Source: Brachionus rotundiformis
Taxonomy: Eukaryota; Rotifera; Eurotatoria; Ploima; Brachionidae
Direction of reading: 5' to 3'
Length of the DNA: 64,000 nucleotides
Assembly (NCBI GenBank): GCA_016802295.1
Contig: JAESIW010000090.1
Coordinates: forward strand, 533,501 to 597,500
Each line of letters opens with the position of its first letter. The first letter of the stretch is position 1. The position numbers were made by a program, and so were the translations under genes. Shown here one piece after another: positions 11,480-23,180 of this stretch. The notes under the pieces were generated by a model. It was not told the DNA's origin, made no database searches, and saw only the letters and a list, made by a program, of their open reading frames with translations.

Positions 11480-12545
11480 TTAATATTGGGATTATTGTGT
11501 TAATTTTTAATGAGACGGTCAGGATAATAATTTTCTCAAGAGCTCTCAAAGTTCGATGCTAATTAGGAAATTTAGCTTAAGTAGAAACAATTGCTTAGTT
11601 TATGGTTATTGATTAAATGTTTATTAATTTCCAAACCGTTGTGCTAGAGAAAAATACGGTTTGTTTTGACAAGCTATTTGTCAAAAGATGAGCATTTTGC
11701 TTCCAGATATTAATTTAAAAAAAGTATTATTCTGAGTGATTTATTAAAAAATAAAAATGATTTTTGAAGAAAATTAATTAAAAACAAAAAAATAAAACAC
11801 AAATTTGTATTTGTTTAGCTGTAAATCAAGTTGGTTTGAGATTTTTAGTTGACTTATTTGACAATCATTTCCTGATTATTGCACAGTTGCATGACAAACA
11901 ATCCTATTCTATTCATGACCGTATATACAAAAAATGACAAAATCGTTATAAATTTTTAACAAACAGAGTTGTTGAATCATAAAATAAACTATCAAAAGAA
12001 GCAATATCAGCAAGGACAATCAATATTTTTAAGGCTCAAATTGATAAAGAAATAGTCAGACTGAATTTCTAAGGAATGAAATAGCCTTGATATGTCATAT
12101 AACTATCTCATGTCTTGAATAATTAATCAGTAAAACTTATTAAAATTCATTTTACCTTATTTGGCATTTTGTGAAAGTATCTTGTCACGTACTTGATTCG
12201 ATATATAAGAAACTCTTTTATATTATTATTTATGCTTAAATTATATAGTTAAATAAAGAATTAGTTAAAGCAATCTTTCCATTGTCCCTTAATATATTAC
12301 AGATAGCTAAGCGCTAGTTTTCTGTTATTCTAAGGCTTACAGAATCAATCATGTCAGACTTTGTAATACAAACATGAACATGCAATGACCAAATCAATCG
12401 TGAGATTGTATCAATATTTGAACTGGGCATTTAAATAAATGCTCTATTGATTCTTTAATTTATACTTAATCTTGTCATGTATATATAATCATAAAGTTAA
12501 TAAAGCCTAAATAATTAAATAGACATTAAGAAGCGTCAATCTTGT
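11480..12545 (+). repeat. Duplicated block C, copy 1
   Basis: Matches 24000-24745 in the same orientation, with near-identity from about 12332 to 12540. Part (about 11485-11700) also matches 19132-19430 inverted. This copy differs from 24000-24745 by a 421-bp insertion (11911-12331) carrying a LINE tail. No gene of its own is recognised. Confidence 0.85.
11911..12331 (+). mobile_element. 5'-truncated LINE tail inserted in block C
   Basis: The other copy of this block (joining at about 24530) runs straight across the junction, so it is an empty site. The insert is bounded by TATTCT at 11905-11910 and 12326-12331, a candidate target-site duplication. It encodes, with an internal stop, the extreme C-terminus typical of non-LTR reverse-transcriptase ORFs (FLTNRVVES, then TINIFKAQIDK), as also seen at the end of the LINE at 14086-15075. 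Not functional. Confidence 0.75.
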
Positions 12546-12612
12546 GCAACAGAACATTGATGTCCTAAAGAAAACATTTATAATAAGCCAAAATTTGGTG
12601 TTTTTAAATTGA

Positions 12613-13330
12613 CCTGAGGTAAATATTATTGAATAAGCAAAAACGGTTTATTTATGTTCTTGAATCAGACTCATAAGAATCAAAAGCTTTGATCAAAATC
12701 CAAAGTATAAACAAGATCTGATGGCCGGCCTTATTGAGCACAGTATGACTGTCTTGTGCTTTCAAAAAACCTTCTTGTTTGACAAAATGATTAATAATTC
12801 GATAAAGCATGAAATATTAATTAAGTCATGTTGATGATAAGTCAAATCGGTGCTCTTTCTTTTTCCAACTAAATAAAGCTAAATAGCCTCTGGTCACAGT
12901 GAAGTCTAGCACGCGACATCTAAACTACTCTTTGACAGTCAGCATGTAATCCCTAACCTATGTGACCATTAATTTATCTCGCTTAATTACTTTTATTTTT
13001 TTCTCCTATTTTCAAGTAGGATCAAATTTAATAAACTGTCAACTCTTTTGAAATGATTCCACACCGAACACAACTCAATATTTACCATTCTCTTGAATGG
13101 TATTGAGACAAACAAAATGCTGATTCTCATCTTTAGTCTTAATAATTAAATGATTAGAGTCAACCATGCATTTAACTGTGTTTGGCAAGTTAATTGGACT
13201 CGTTGTCTTGGAATTAATACAAGCGAAACAAATTTTGTGTGAGAAGCGAACATTTTGTATCAGCAGTATCACTTTCCATCCAAACATATGTCATATCTTG
13301 GAGCAAACAGTTCCATTTGCACTCTCAAAA
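12613..13330 (-). repeat. Repeat A, copy 1 (inverted)
   Basis: About 720 bp, near-identical to 23165-23915 and 28450-29212 but reversed. Contains a 70-codon open frame (13075-13287, -) shared by all copies. Across the three copies that frame has three changes (Val/Ala, Asp/Asn, Asn/Lys), all altering the protein and none silent, so it is probably not coding. No terminal inverted repeats seen. Confidence 0.85.
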
Positions 13331-13339
13331 ATCATAAAT

Positions 13340-14085
13340 TAAAATAAAATTTAAAAATTGACTAAAATTGGATTAAATTATCTTCAATTGATATTTAATT
13401 AAATTTTTCTAATTAAGTCTTTAATAAATTTTGAATTTCAATTAACTTAAATGTGCTAAAATTTTTATCTAACTTTAGCTTGACTTGTTACGATATTAAA
13501 AAATAAAGACTTATAAGTTTTTAATTGGATCAGACGTTTTTATAATGGAGCAAAAACTTAAAAATATATATAAATTACCAACTCTTCTTTATTTAGTTTA
13601 ATTTAAATATTTAAGATTTTTAATTTAAACGCTCATTCGCATTATTTATCTTATTTATAAAATATTAACATTAAAAACTTTGTCTCATTAGCAGAGCCCA
13701 AAATCCAAAGGAAAGACCCAAACAAATAGAAATGAGTTTTTTTTAAAAAAAAAGATAATTTAATGTGTATTTTTCAATAAATTTCAAAGCAATTCTCTCT
13801 ACTTTGGATAGTTTTATTATCATTTTTATCAAATATTTTAAAATATTTTCAAAAATAGCTATCAAACTAGTATGATTCTAATATAAAATTATTATTTTAC
13901 TATAATTATATTTTTCAAATTTAATTAATCCTGTAAATGACAAAATTTTCACTTTTACAATTTTTTCTAATCATAAATGATAAATCATAAATATCACATA
14001 AATCTTGTATATTAATTCGATTTATATGAGATAAGTTTTTCGGCCGAACTTTAGTAGCTTTGCTAATAAATATTTTTAATAAATT
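13340..14085 (+). repeat. Duplicated block D, copy 1
   Basis: Older, diverged duplicate of about 21040-21985, same orientation. Shared landmarks: TGACTTGTTACGA, AATCCTGTAAA.GACAAAAT and a TTTTTCGG..GAAC stretch near the right end. The LINE at 14086-15075 interrupts it here. No gene recognised. Confidence 0.65.
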
Positions 14086-15075
14086 TGTTCCTCAAGGTTC
14101 TGTCCTCGGTCCCCTTTTATTCATCATATACATAAACGATTTACTTGAGGGCATCCATAACAGCTCGAAAGCGTACGCTGATGACAACAAGATTATAACA
14201 CCAATAATAGATTCTTCTTCTAACTATAAGTTACAACTCGACATTGATAATATATGTAAGTGGTCACGGGACTGGTCTGCTCAGCTTAATGTCGAGAAAT
14301 GTAAAGTTGTCCATTTTGGTCGCAATAATTCAAAACATGATTACAATATTGAGTCATTTCCAGTTATAAAATCAAAAATGAAAAATGAGAGATCTCGGTA
14401 TATATATCAAAAATGACCAAAAATGGGACACACAAGTAACATGTGTCACAGCTAAAGGCAAAAGGATTCTAGGTATGTTGAAGAAATCACTTAGATATCC
14501 CAATGTTAATAACGTTAAACTACTGTACACTTCGATGGTCAGACCTCACTTAGAATACGCCATAACCTCTTGGTGCCCTTACCTAAAAAAAGATATCGAT
14601 ACGATAGAAAAGATTCAACATAGAGCAACTAAGTTAGTTCCAAACTTAAAGCACCTTACTTACTCAACACGCTTATTTAAACTAGGTCTTACGGAGCTAA
14701 CTACGAGAAGACTGCGAGGAGATCTGATCCAGTTGTTTAAGCTAAATAACAAAATTGAATTAGTTGAATTTAGAAAAGATTTAACCTATGGTCAAAGCGG
14801 ACAAGTATATGATTTAAGAAGGCATTCAAAAACTCTGTGTCGTGAACAGATAAAAAACTGCTCCTCGTGTTTCCATTTTTCACAAATAGAGTTGTAAACA
14901 TATGGAATCAATTGCTGGAAGAAATAGTTAGTTCAAAAACGTCGAATATTTTTAAGTCGAAATTAGATTCTTGGAATGTGAAAAAAGAAGCGACTGCTAT
15001 GGCTCATTAGAGCTCTGCTCGGGTATTTTCCTGAGTTGCAGTTTACTTTACTACTACTACTATATATATAATAAA
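14086..15075 (+). pseudogene. 5'-truncated, frameshifted non-LTR (LINE) reverse transcriptase
   Basis: Two overlapping frames (14060-14416 and 14385-14897) together give the C-terminal half of a LINE reverse transcriptase. They show PQGSVLGPLLF and the catalytic AYADD motif, then ERDLGIYI, and the characteristic end HLEYAITSWCPYLKKD, a basic helix and TRRLRGDLIQLFK. The frame shifts near 14390 and again near 14880, after which FFTNRVVNIWNQL continues. The 3' end is a microsatellite tail (CTA)n(TA)n at about 15049-15070, usual for LINEs. The N-terminal endonuclease is missing. It interrupts duplicated block D, whose other copy lacks it. A relic, unable to move by itself. Confidence 0.9.
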
Positions 15076-15257
15076 TATTTGTAAAAAATTTCTCTTAATT
15101 GATCATAGAATTCTAAATTAATAATCGTTCAGAAATTATCCCTTAAAAAGTTATTTTTTACATTAAATTTTTTTAAATTTTTGGATAAACTTTAAAATAT
15201 TGTTATTAATATGATAAAATTTGTACAAAAAATAAAAAAACTTTGTTGAATAATTTT

Positions 15258-16090
15258 CATTTGCTGTCCTAATTAGAACAAAGATCTTATCTATAGTTTA
15301 TTTACTCAAAATACAATAAAAATTAAAATATATTCTCTATAAAAAAAAAACTAATTAAAATTAAAATGTGACAATTTTTATGATTATCAGATGGAACAAT
15401 TGTACCACTGGCTTATCTGCTTTTAAAACAAAACTCTAAAAACAGTAATCGCACGTGTTGTTGACCCCTCGATACTTGGAGCATATGCTGTCAAACTACT
15501 TGGACTATTGATTTATTGATTGGAGTAGATTTTATTATTATTTTTGTCAAATAGAATTATTATTTTTTAAAAGGCACCACCTTTAATTGTTGTTGATTTT
15601 GTTTTGAATTAATAATTGACCACATTGAGTATAAATAGAACGAGAAACGTTTGTCAAACGTTGTCCAAAGTTAATTATTGTTTGAGTTGATGGAATAATC
15701 AGCAAATGACAGTTTAACGATTGTGACCAACAACAAACAAAGCATTGAGTGAGCAAGTCACCTTTGGTCAATGTGTGTTATCTAGTCAATACAAGTCTCA
15801 ATGAATGTACAAAAGAAAAATCAATGGACAATTAAATGTTTTTATTACACAAAAAAATAATTAGAAATAAAAAATATTGTTTTTATATTGTCACTTAAGA
15901 GAATGAAGATTATTTGTTTTTTAATTTCTTTTTTATTCAAATTAAAAGCGTTCAATCTAGTAAATTATTGTAAAGCTTTTATCTTGTTATAAAAATAAAC
16001 TAATTTTAAATCAATTTTATATCTTTTATTTGATATTTTAAAAATTAATATTAATATACAGTATTTATAATAGTTTAATATACAGATAAT
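15258..16090 (+). repeat. Repeat B, copy 1 (SPSB3-flank-derived)
   Basis: Near-identical to 22358-23180. Its first 170 bp match the region upstream of the SPSB3-like gene (27440-27245, inverted), including CGCACGTGTTG. Its right end matches that gene's 3' flank (about 26195-26160; GCAATCTAGT). A TATAAATAG box at 15630-15638 corresponds to the one in the SPSB3 promoter, and a perfect 17-bp palindrome (AACGTTTGTCAAACGTT, 15646-15662) follows 8 bp later. No SPSB3 coding sequence remains between. The only frames are short and not family-like. Confidence 0.75.
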
Positions 16091-16172
16091 AAAGATTGTA
16101 AATTTTACTTTTTTCCTCTTCAAATTCAAAAAACAAAACTTATGAAGTTAATTAAGAAATTTTTGTAAAAAA

Positions 16173-16389
16173 TGTAAAAATTTAGCAAAGTAAAATTTTT
16201 GATCAAATTTAAAGCGCTCGATCTTGCTCAAACATTTTTAGATGCGCAATTAAATTTCATTCCATTTTTTGAAATTACAATCATTTTACAAAAGTATAAA
16301 AATAAAGCTTTGAAATGTTAAAAGAGTAAAAAATCTGCGATGAAATTTAATTGCGCAACTAAAAAGTTTTACTTTGCTAAAAATTTACA
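16173..16389. mobile_element. Fold-back/MITE-like element
   Basis: About 217 bp whose ends are inverted repeats: TGTAAAAATTTAGCAAAGT at the left against ACTTTGCTAAAAATTTACA at the right. Inside, ATGCGCAATTAAATTTCAT (16242-16260) mirrors ATGAAATTTAATTGCGCA (16340-16357). It would fold into a long hairpin. No coding capacity. Target-site duplication unclear in AT-rich surroundings. Confidence 0.65.
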
Positions 16390-16601
16390 ATTAGAGTTTT
16401 TTACAATAACAAATATTTGATGTTACGCTTGATCAGTAAATATAAGATTATTTTATCCGCAAAATTCAAATACTTATTTTTCCAAAATAAACATCTAATA
16501 TTATTTCATAATCATGATTATTAGAGATGAGCAAAAAAATTGTTTATTAGGAAATTTATTAATTTTTATTTGTAAAAAATACATTGTGATTAAATAATAA
16601 G

Positions 16602-17005
16602 TTAGTTTTTAACAAAATCAACAATAAAAGTATTATTACCATTTTGAATAAGATTGTAATCATCATTTAAAATATTTTGAATTCTATCAATTCCGAGATC
16701 AATTAAATTTTGGTTTTGGAGACGGTCTGATTCGAGACTCGAAATTCTCATCCAATATTATTAAGCTGAAAATCTACATTCGCTAAATGAAAACCATATT
16801 GGTTAGTTGCGTTTGAATATTCGTATCCCTTGTTTCAATGTTGGTCAATCTATTTTCTATATTTGAAATGCAATAATCAAAACGTTTGAGTTGCTGATTT
16901 ATTTGATCTAATGAATTAAGTATCAAATCGCTTTGATTCATTATAATTCTAGTAATGAAAGAAAGATATTCCTTTTCTGTTAAATAAAAGGCATATTGAA
17001 GATTG
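16602..17005 (-). pseudogene. Decayed coiled-coil reading frame
   Basis: Two frames in succession, broken by stops and a frameshift near 16780. The first reads as a heptad coiled coil (LKRFDYCISNIENRLTNIE). The second continues with RISSLESDRLQNQNL and ends NNTFIVDFVKN before a stop. Such coiled coils occur in ORF1-type proteins of transposons and in many other proteins; I cannot assign it. Neighbouring repeats make a transposon origin plausible. Confidence 0.4.
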
Positions 17006-17767
17006 TAATCAAATTAAAATGATCATGCTTATAAATTATTTTTTTCTTTAATTTCTTTTGAATTGAAAAATTGAATGTGTGTAAAAAAACATGTTAAATC
17101 ATAATCGAGTATTGTGCAAAATGGTGCATGCATTAAATTTTTGCAAAAAATTTGCAGACATCAAAAATTAAGCTTAAAATTGACTGTTTACTTTAAAAAT
17201 GTGATTTGCAAAATTTTGGAAATTTTTAAGTTAGTTTTATAGAAAAAAAAATCAAAATTTAAAATGGAATGAGTAGCTAAGTGTGTTATTCATATTTATG
17301 TTTTTTACAGCATATTCCAAGAACTCAATTATTTATTAAAATGACTTTTTTAAATCATAATTTATTAAAATTTTTTTATTGTAAAGCACACAATTCAAAA
17401 CAGTATTTTGGCTTGCTTTATGATTCATCTAAGATATTTAGATTTGATGATCTTACAAAAATTGAAAAAGTACTAACAAAAATGATTTATGATAATTAAA
17501 TCTAGAACATAAGGAAATAATTTCAACAGGTAAAAAATCAAACAAACATTTTTCCAATTCGTATTAAGCAAAATTTGTTTTTATTAAATTTTTAAAAACT
17601 TCTTTAGTGGAAATTTTATTTTTTTGAAAATTGAAAAGTTTTAATTGAAAAATTGTTCTTTTATTGTAAATATGTAATTTTCTTTTTTGTAATAATTTTA
17701 TTTATCAATATTTGATGATTAGATTAGTTTTTTGTCAAAATTTAGAATAAAAACAGAAACTTTTAAA

Positions 17768-18226
17768 GTTTAATCCATTTGTTAGAGTACTATTATCATT
17801 GTTAATATGGACAGGAAAATAAGTCAGCCAGAAGCATTGTTCAAGTACTCTTGAACAAAATGTGATAAGCAACCCATTGACTGATTATTCAATGATACGT
17901 TCAATTATAGGATTATTTTTATTATTATTTTTGTTGAGATAAAGTGCTCAGCTGTCGATTAAAAAAAGGTCATGAATGATTAGATTTTGTAATTTATTTT
18001 AAAAAAATAGACCCAGTGATGCAAATGAATGAGAGTAATTGGAAAAAAAGTGAGATTAGTTGACTTGGAAGAAAGAGTTTTTGATGTTTGTAACTGTGCT
18101 TTGGTCAAATGTGAAATTGAAAGGTTTTTTAATTTATATCAGAATCGGCATCTATCAATGTTCACGCACAAACAGCGCCTGTTTAATTAAAAGATAATTT
18201 AATAAAAAAATAAATGAATTGTAATT
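17768..18226 (+). repeat. Long inverted repeat, left arm (outer part)
   Basis: Reverse-complement match to 25397-25848, nearly base for base, starting at GTTTAATCCATTTGTTAG and running into the run of N. Together with 19132-19360 it forms the left arm of an inverted repeat spanning 17768-25848. Confidence 0.9.
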
Positions 18227-19131
18227 NNNNNNNNNNNNNNNNNNNNNNNNNNNNNNNNNNNNNNNNNNNNNNNNNNNNNNNNNNNNNNNNNNNNNNNNNN
18301 NNNNNNNNNNNNNNNNNNNNNNNNNNNNNNNNNNNNNNNNNNNNNNNNNNNNNNNNNNNNNNNNNNNNNNNNNNNNNNNNNNNNNNNNNNNNNNNNNNNN
18401 NNNNNNNNNNNNNNNNNNNNNNNNNNNNNNNNNNNNNNNNNNNNNNNNNNNNNNNNNNNNNNNNNNNNNNNNNNNNNNNNNNNNNNNNNNNNNNNNNNNN
18501 NNNNNNNNNNNNNNNNNNNNNNNNNNNNNNNNNNNNNNNNNNNNNNNNNNNNNNNNNNNNNNNNNNNNNNNNNNNNNNNNNNNNNNNNNNNNNNNNNNNN
18601 NNNNNNNNNNNNNNNNNNNNNNNNNNNNNNNNNNNNNNNNNNNNNNNNNNNNNNNNNNNNNNNNNNNNNNNNNNNNNNNNNNNNNNNNNNNNNNNNNNNN
18701 NNNNNNNNNNNNNNNNNNNNNNNNNNNNNNNNNNNNNNNNNNNNNNNNNNNNNNNNNNNNNNNNNNNNNNNNNNNNNNNNNNNNNNNNNNNNNNNNNNNN
18801 NNNNNNNNNNNNNNNNNNNNNNNNNNNNNNNNNNNNNNNNNNNNNNNNNNNNNNNNNNNNNNNNNNNNNNNNNNNNNNNNNNNNNNNNNNNNNNNNNNNN
18901 NNNNNNNNNNNNNNNNNNNNNNNNNNNNNNNNNNNNNNNNNNNNNNNNNNNNNNNNNNNNNNNNNNNNNNNNNNNNNNNNNNNNNNNNNNNNNNNNNNNN
19001 NNNNNNNNNNNNNNNNNNNNNNNNNNNNNNNNNNNNNNNNNNNNNNNNNNNNNNNNNNNNNNNNNNNNNNNNNNNNNNNNNNNNNNNNNNNNNNNNNNNN
19101 NNNNNNNNNNNNNNNNNNNNNNNNNNNNNNN
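18227..19131. other. Assembly gap (905 N)
   Basis: Unresolved bases, lying inside the left arm of the long inverted repeat. The opposite arm has 1,132 bp (24265-25396) between the points matching the two gap edges, so the missing sequence is probably a further copy of that segment. Confidence 0.99.
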
Positions 19132-19430
19132 AAAAAGCTTGTCAAAACAAACCGTATTTTTCTCCAGCACATGTCTTGTTAAAACCGTTTGGAAATTGCT
19201 GCATCCATTTCGGATCAAAACAGATTAATAAACTCAAATAGCCTCTTGAAATAACCGGCACAAATATTTAATCAATAACCATGAACTATGTAATTGTCTC
19301 TAGTAAAACTTGAGCTCATTAGTACAAAACTTTAGCTAAATGTCTTAATTAGCACAGAACCCTGAGAGCTCTTGAAAAGAATTATTATCTTGACCGTCTC
19401 ATTAAAAAATATCACAATAATTCTTATTTT
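19132..19430 (+). repeat. Long inverted repeat, left arm (inner part)
   Basis: Reverse-complement of 24264-24041 up to about 19360. About 19355-19430 is the reverse complement of 11555-11485. It therefore belongs to block C. Confidence 0.85.
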
Positions 19431-20229
19431 TTATAATACTTTATAATTTATTTCTTTTTATTATCTATGATCAAATAAATTATTAAAAAAATGACTGTGG
19501 TAGAAGATATGCCCAAATTTCTTTTAAAATATATTTTCAAATTAAACTTTGACCAAGAAATAAACTAGATTATGTCACAATAATGCTTCGTTTTTTTTTA
19601 AGGTAAAAGATGTTCTTTATCCATCATTTCCTACAAAAAAACTTTCTCATTAATCTTCAAAATTAAATAAATTTATGAAATACTAATCTCTTAGTTTTTC
19701 TTTTAAATAGATTAAGATTTATATATGAATTTTTGATTCTAAATGATATAGAATAATTAATAAAATTAATTAAATATTCGACAATTTTTTATCTTTCAAT
19801 TTATAGAACATTGACCATTTTTAGATTTTTGGCAAAATTTATTAAATATTCTGGCTTATTTAACCAAGTATCTCAGACTAATGTCAACTGAGGCTGAGAT
19901 TGAAGTCTAAATGTGATTGAAAACTGTACCGGTCAGTCCCTAATATCTAATATTTTTTTAAAATAGTCTTTGAAAAAAAAGTTAGTCTCACAAGTGTCTG
20001 GAGAAGTTGTTCTATCCAAATGATGTAACTGATAGCTGATTTAGGTCTATTTTAAGTCCAAAAAAATAACTTGTCATTTGAGATATCTATTTTAAAAAAT
20101 TCAAAATATTGACCAACTAATCAATTGACATAATTAATTAATTTTCTATGTTTTTAAACAAATTTAATCTGAATAAGAAAAAAATTTATATCTCATCAGT
20201 CATATAATTAACTTTTATTCCTCATATTT
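19431..20229. other. AT-rich DNA, nothing recognised
   Basis: No reading frame, repeat match or RNA gene noticed between the inverted-repeat arm and the decayed LINE. Confidence 0.4.
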
Positions 20230-20725
20230 CGCTTCTTACGGAGCATAAACTCGTTACTTTTGATTTCTACTCAAGTCGAAATCTTATATGTTATCTCTGT
20301 TGGCACTACTCTTCTTAGGTCTTGTGATGTCCACTGACCAACTCTGTTTGTCCTTATACTCTATTCATTCTTAGTAAATTTCCAAGTCATCGCTGTCTTT
20401 TAGATCGATACTTTGACTTTGATTTTTCTTTTTTGGATAGCTCATCGTTTGGAAATTGTTCATACCAGTGCATCTCAAGAATAGTTCTCAGGCTAAAAGT
20501 GTTTAGGCTCTATCATTTGTTACAACAGTATTGTATATCTTGATCTTTGTTTACTTGCTGTAGATTGTGGTTGAATGTGGAAAGTGTACCTTTTGCTTTT
20601 GTGAGTCTATTCTAAATGTCCTTGCATGTTACCTTATGATGCTTCTTAAGTATGTTAATTCACGCAAACAATCAATTTTTGTACCATCTATGGTGATGAG
20701 GTTATCCAATTTGGTCAGAATTAAA
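20230..20725 (-). pseudogene. Strongly decayed LINE reverse-transcriptase C-terminus
   Basis: Read with several frame changes, the minus strand gives pieces resembling the end of another LINE type: LTKLDNLITIDGTKI with LRELTYLRS, then LRTILEMHWYEQFPNDEL, then MTWKFTKNE and QWTSQDLRRV. These correspond to the Y-LGS, LR-IL-I-WYD--SN-EL and RWLGH-LR segments of such enzymes. Many stops; a relic unrelated to the one at 14086-15075. Confidence 0.55.
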
Positions 20726-20734
20726 ATTATTTCA

Positions 20735-21020
20735 TTTTAATTATAAATTAATTAAAAAACCAACAATTAAAGATATCAAATTAAGAGAAAATTTCTGCTC
20801 CATTTAAATTCAATTAAGTCATCTGATATTAACTGATTAATTTTATTAGAGAATATAAAATAAAACACTGGCAGAAGTCATTCTATTCAAATTACCAATT
20901 TGTTTTGTTTTTTGTTTGGTTTTATTAAGAGTAACAAGTTGACAATGGAACCGTATGGTTCTATATAGTTCCATTATCAACAAGACAACAGACAGATCAA
21001 GCTATTTAGAGGCACAAAGT
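20735..21020 (+). repeat. Repeat E, copy 1
   Basis: Same orientation as 24887-25245 and almost identical over the first 215 bp (CCAACAATTAAAGATATC through GGAACCGTATGGTTCT), then diverging. No gene recognised. Confidence 0.85.
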
Positions 21021-21039
21021 TTAGTTCCAGAAAAGAATT

Positions 21040-21985
21040 AGATTTAAAAAATTGGCTAAAATTGATTTTTTTTAAATTTTGATTAAATTTTATTCCTCAA
21101 TTAAAATTGATTAATTGATATTAAACTTATTTGTAAATAATTTTTAAATTCAATTAGCTTTAATATCAATTAGAAAATTTTTATTTAACCTTGGTAAAAC
21201 ACTGAGTATGACTTGTTACGACCATAGGTTCATAGAATTAATAGAGATTCCAAATTTGTTACAATAAGACAGATTTATAAATTTTTAATGGTCTCAGGCG
21301 TCCTTATGAAGCAAAAGCTTGATAATTGACAAGAATTTTCCAGAAACGAGAAGAACAACTCTTCTTTACATTATTTTAATTAAAAACTTTAAATTTTTTT
21401 TAATTAAACGCTTTTTCATATTATTTACCTTATTAATAAAATATTCACCAATTAGAAATTTATCTCAGTAGACAAGACTCAAATGCTGAATAGTCCCAAA
21501 AGCTCAATATCAAAGGTCTGAACTCCAATTTTATTTAATTTTATTAATCTCATGGACAAATGGAAATGAGATTTTTATAAAAAAGATAATTAAGTGTATA
21601 TTTTACAATCAAACTTATTTAAGGTAATCGAGAAGAGTTATTCTCTCTTCATTTAATAATTGTTTAATATTAATATTATTATCTTTATCAAACATTTAAC
21701 ATCACTTTCAAAATAGTCAAAACTAATAAGATAAAGATCAATAGTTGTCTATTAAATTACTATTTAGGTTTTAATATATTTTTTCTAGTTTTTAATAATC
21801 CTGTAAACGACAAAATGTTTATTTTTATCAAAAATTTTATAATTTCGTGGGAAAAATTTATTATATATTAATTCAATCTATTGATTTATTGATTAGATTT
21901 TTTAAATTTATATGAACACAAAAGCTTTTCGGTCAAAATTTGGAACCTTGGCTATAAAATACTTTCAATAAATAAATATATAAAT
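21040..21985 (+). repeat. Duplicated block D, copy 2
   Basis: Diverged duplicate of 13340-14085. This copy lacks the LINE found at the end of copy 1. No gene recognised. Confidence 0.6.
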
Positions 21986-22357
21986 AAACAAAAATTCGGT
22001 AAATATTCCTCTTATATAATTGACTTCAAAATTAAGAATTTTTCAAAAATTTTGTTTGATACACTTTTTTTATACTTGGAGCTTAAAGTTCCAATTGAAA
22101 AAATATTTGAAATTAAATGTGTTAGGTTGATTTTTGAAAGATAGAGAGTTATCAATACCTTGTTGAATAATTTAAAAAAAAAGATAAAAATTCAGATTTT
22201 TTGATAAGTTTCTTAAATAAAATTGTCTCTAAAATTAATAAATCTAAAGTTAAATTTTCAGAATGAAAAATACAAATAAGAAAATCTCATAAAAGTTATC
22301 TAAAACTTGATTAAAAATTGAACTTAACTAAGGGAACACAATGACAGTTTTATTTTC

Positions 22358-23180
22358 ATCTGCTGTCCTAATTAGAACAAAAATCTTATCTATAGTTTAT
22401 TTACTCAAAATACAATAAAAATTAAAATATATTCTCTATAAAAAAAACTAATTAAAATTAAAATGTGACAATTTTTATGATTATCAGATGGAACAATTGT
22501 ACCACTGGCTTATCTGCTTTTAAAACAAAACTCTAAAAACAGTAATCGCACGTGTTGTTGACCCCTCGATACTTGGAGCATATGCTGTCAAACTATTGAT
22601 TTATTGATTGGAGTAGATTTTATTATTATTTTTGTCAAATAGAATTATTATTTTTTAAAAGGCACCACCTTTAATTGTTGTTGATTTTGTTTTGAATTAA
22701 TAATTGACCACATTGAGTATAAATAGAACGAGAAACGTTTGTCAAACGTTGTCCAAAGTTAATTATTGTTTGAGTTGATGGAATAATCAGCAAATGACAG
22801 TTTAACGATTGTGACCAACAACAAACAAAGCATTGAGTGAGCAAGTCACCTATTGTCAATGTGTGTTATCTAGTCAATACAAGTCTCAATAAATGTACAA
22901 AGTAAAAAATCAACAATTAAATGTTTTAAATGATTTCATTACACAAAAAAATAATTAGAAAAAAAAATTTTGTTTTTATATTGTCACTTAAGAGAATGAA
23001 GATTATTTGTTTTTTAATTTCTTTTTTATTCGAATTCAAAGCGTGCAATCTAGTCAATTATTGTAAAGCTTTTATCTTGTAATAAAAATAAACTAATTTT
23101 AAATCAATTTTATATCTTTTATTTGATATTTTAAAAAGTAATATTAATATACAGTATTTATAATAGTTTAAATAATTTCA
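22358..23180 (+). repeat. Repeat B, copy 2
   Basis: Near-identical to 15258-16090, with the same TATAAATAG (22718-22726) and the same 17-bp palindrome. Here repeat A follows directly, so B and A may be one longer unit that is split elsewhere. Confidence 0.85.

Noticed and set aside
13075..13287. 70-codon frame in repeat A (also at 23242-23454 and 28544-28756) as a gene
   Set aside because: Only amino-acid-changing differences among copies, no known domain, and the conserved identity extends well outside the frame.
14060..15075. Active retrotransposon
   Set aside because: 5'-truncated, frameshifted, and lacking the endonuclease; the catalytic YADD motif alone does not make it functional.
15583..15771. 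62-codon minus-strand frame in repeat B (also at 22671-22859) as a gene
   Set aside because: It runs antisense across the TATA box and palindrome, ends in low complexity, and is explained by the repeat itself.
17281..17499. 72-codon plus-strand frame
   Set aside because: Single copy, AT-driven composition (F/L/K/N/Y), no family resemblance and no splice context; could be chance.
18183..19218. Long frames across the run of N
   Set aside because: They consist of unknown residues; only the absence of stop codons in N makes them open.
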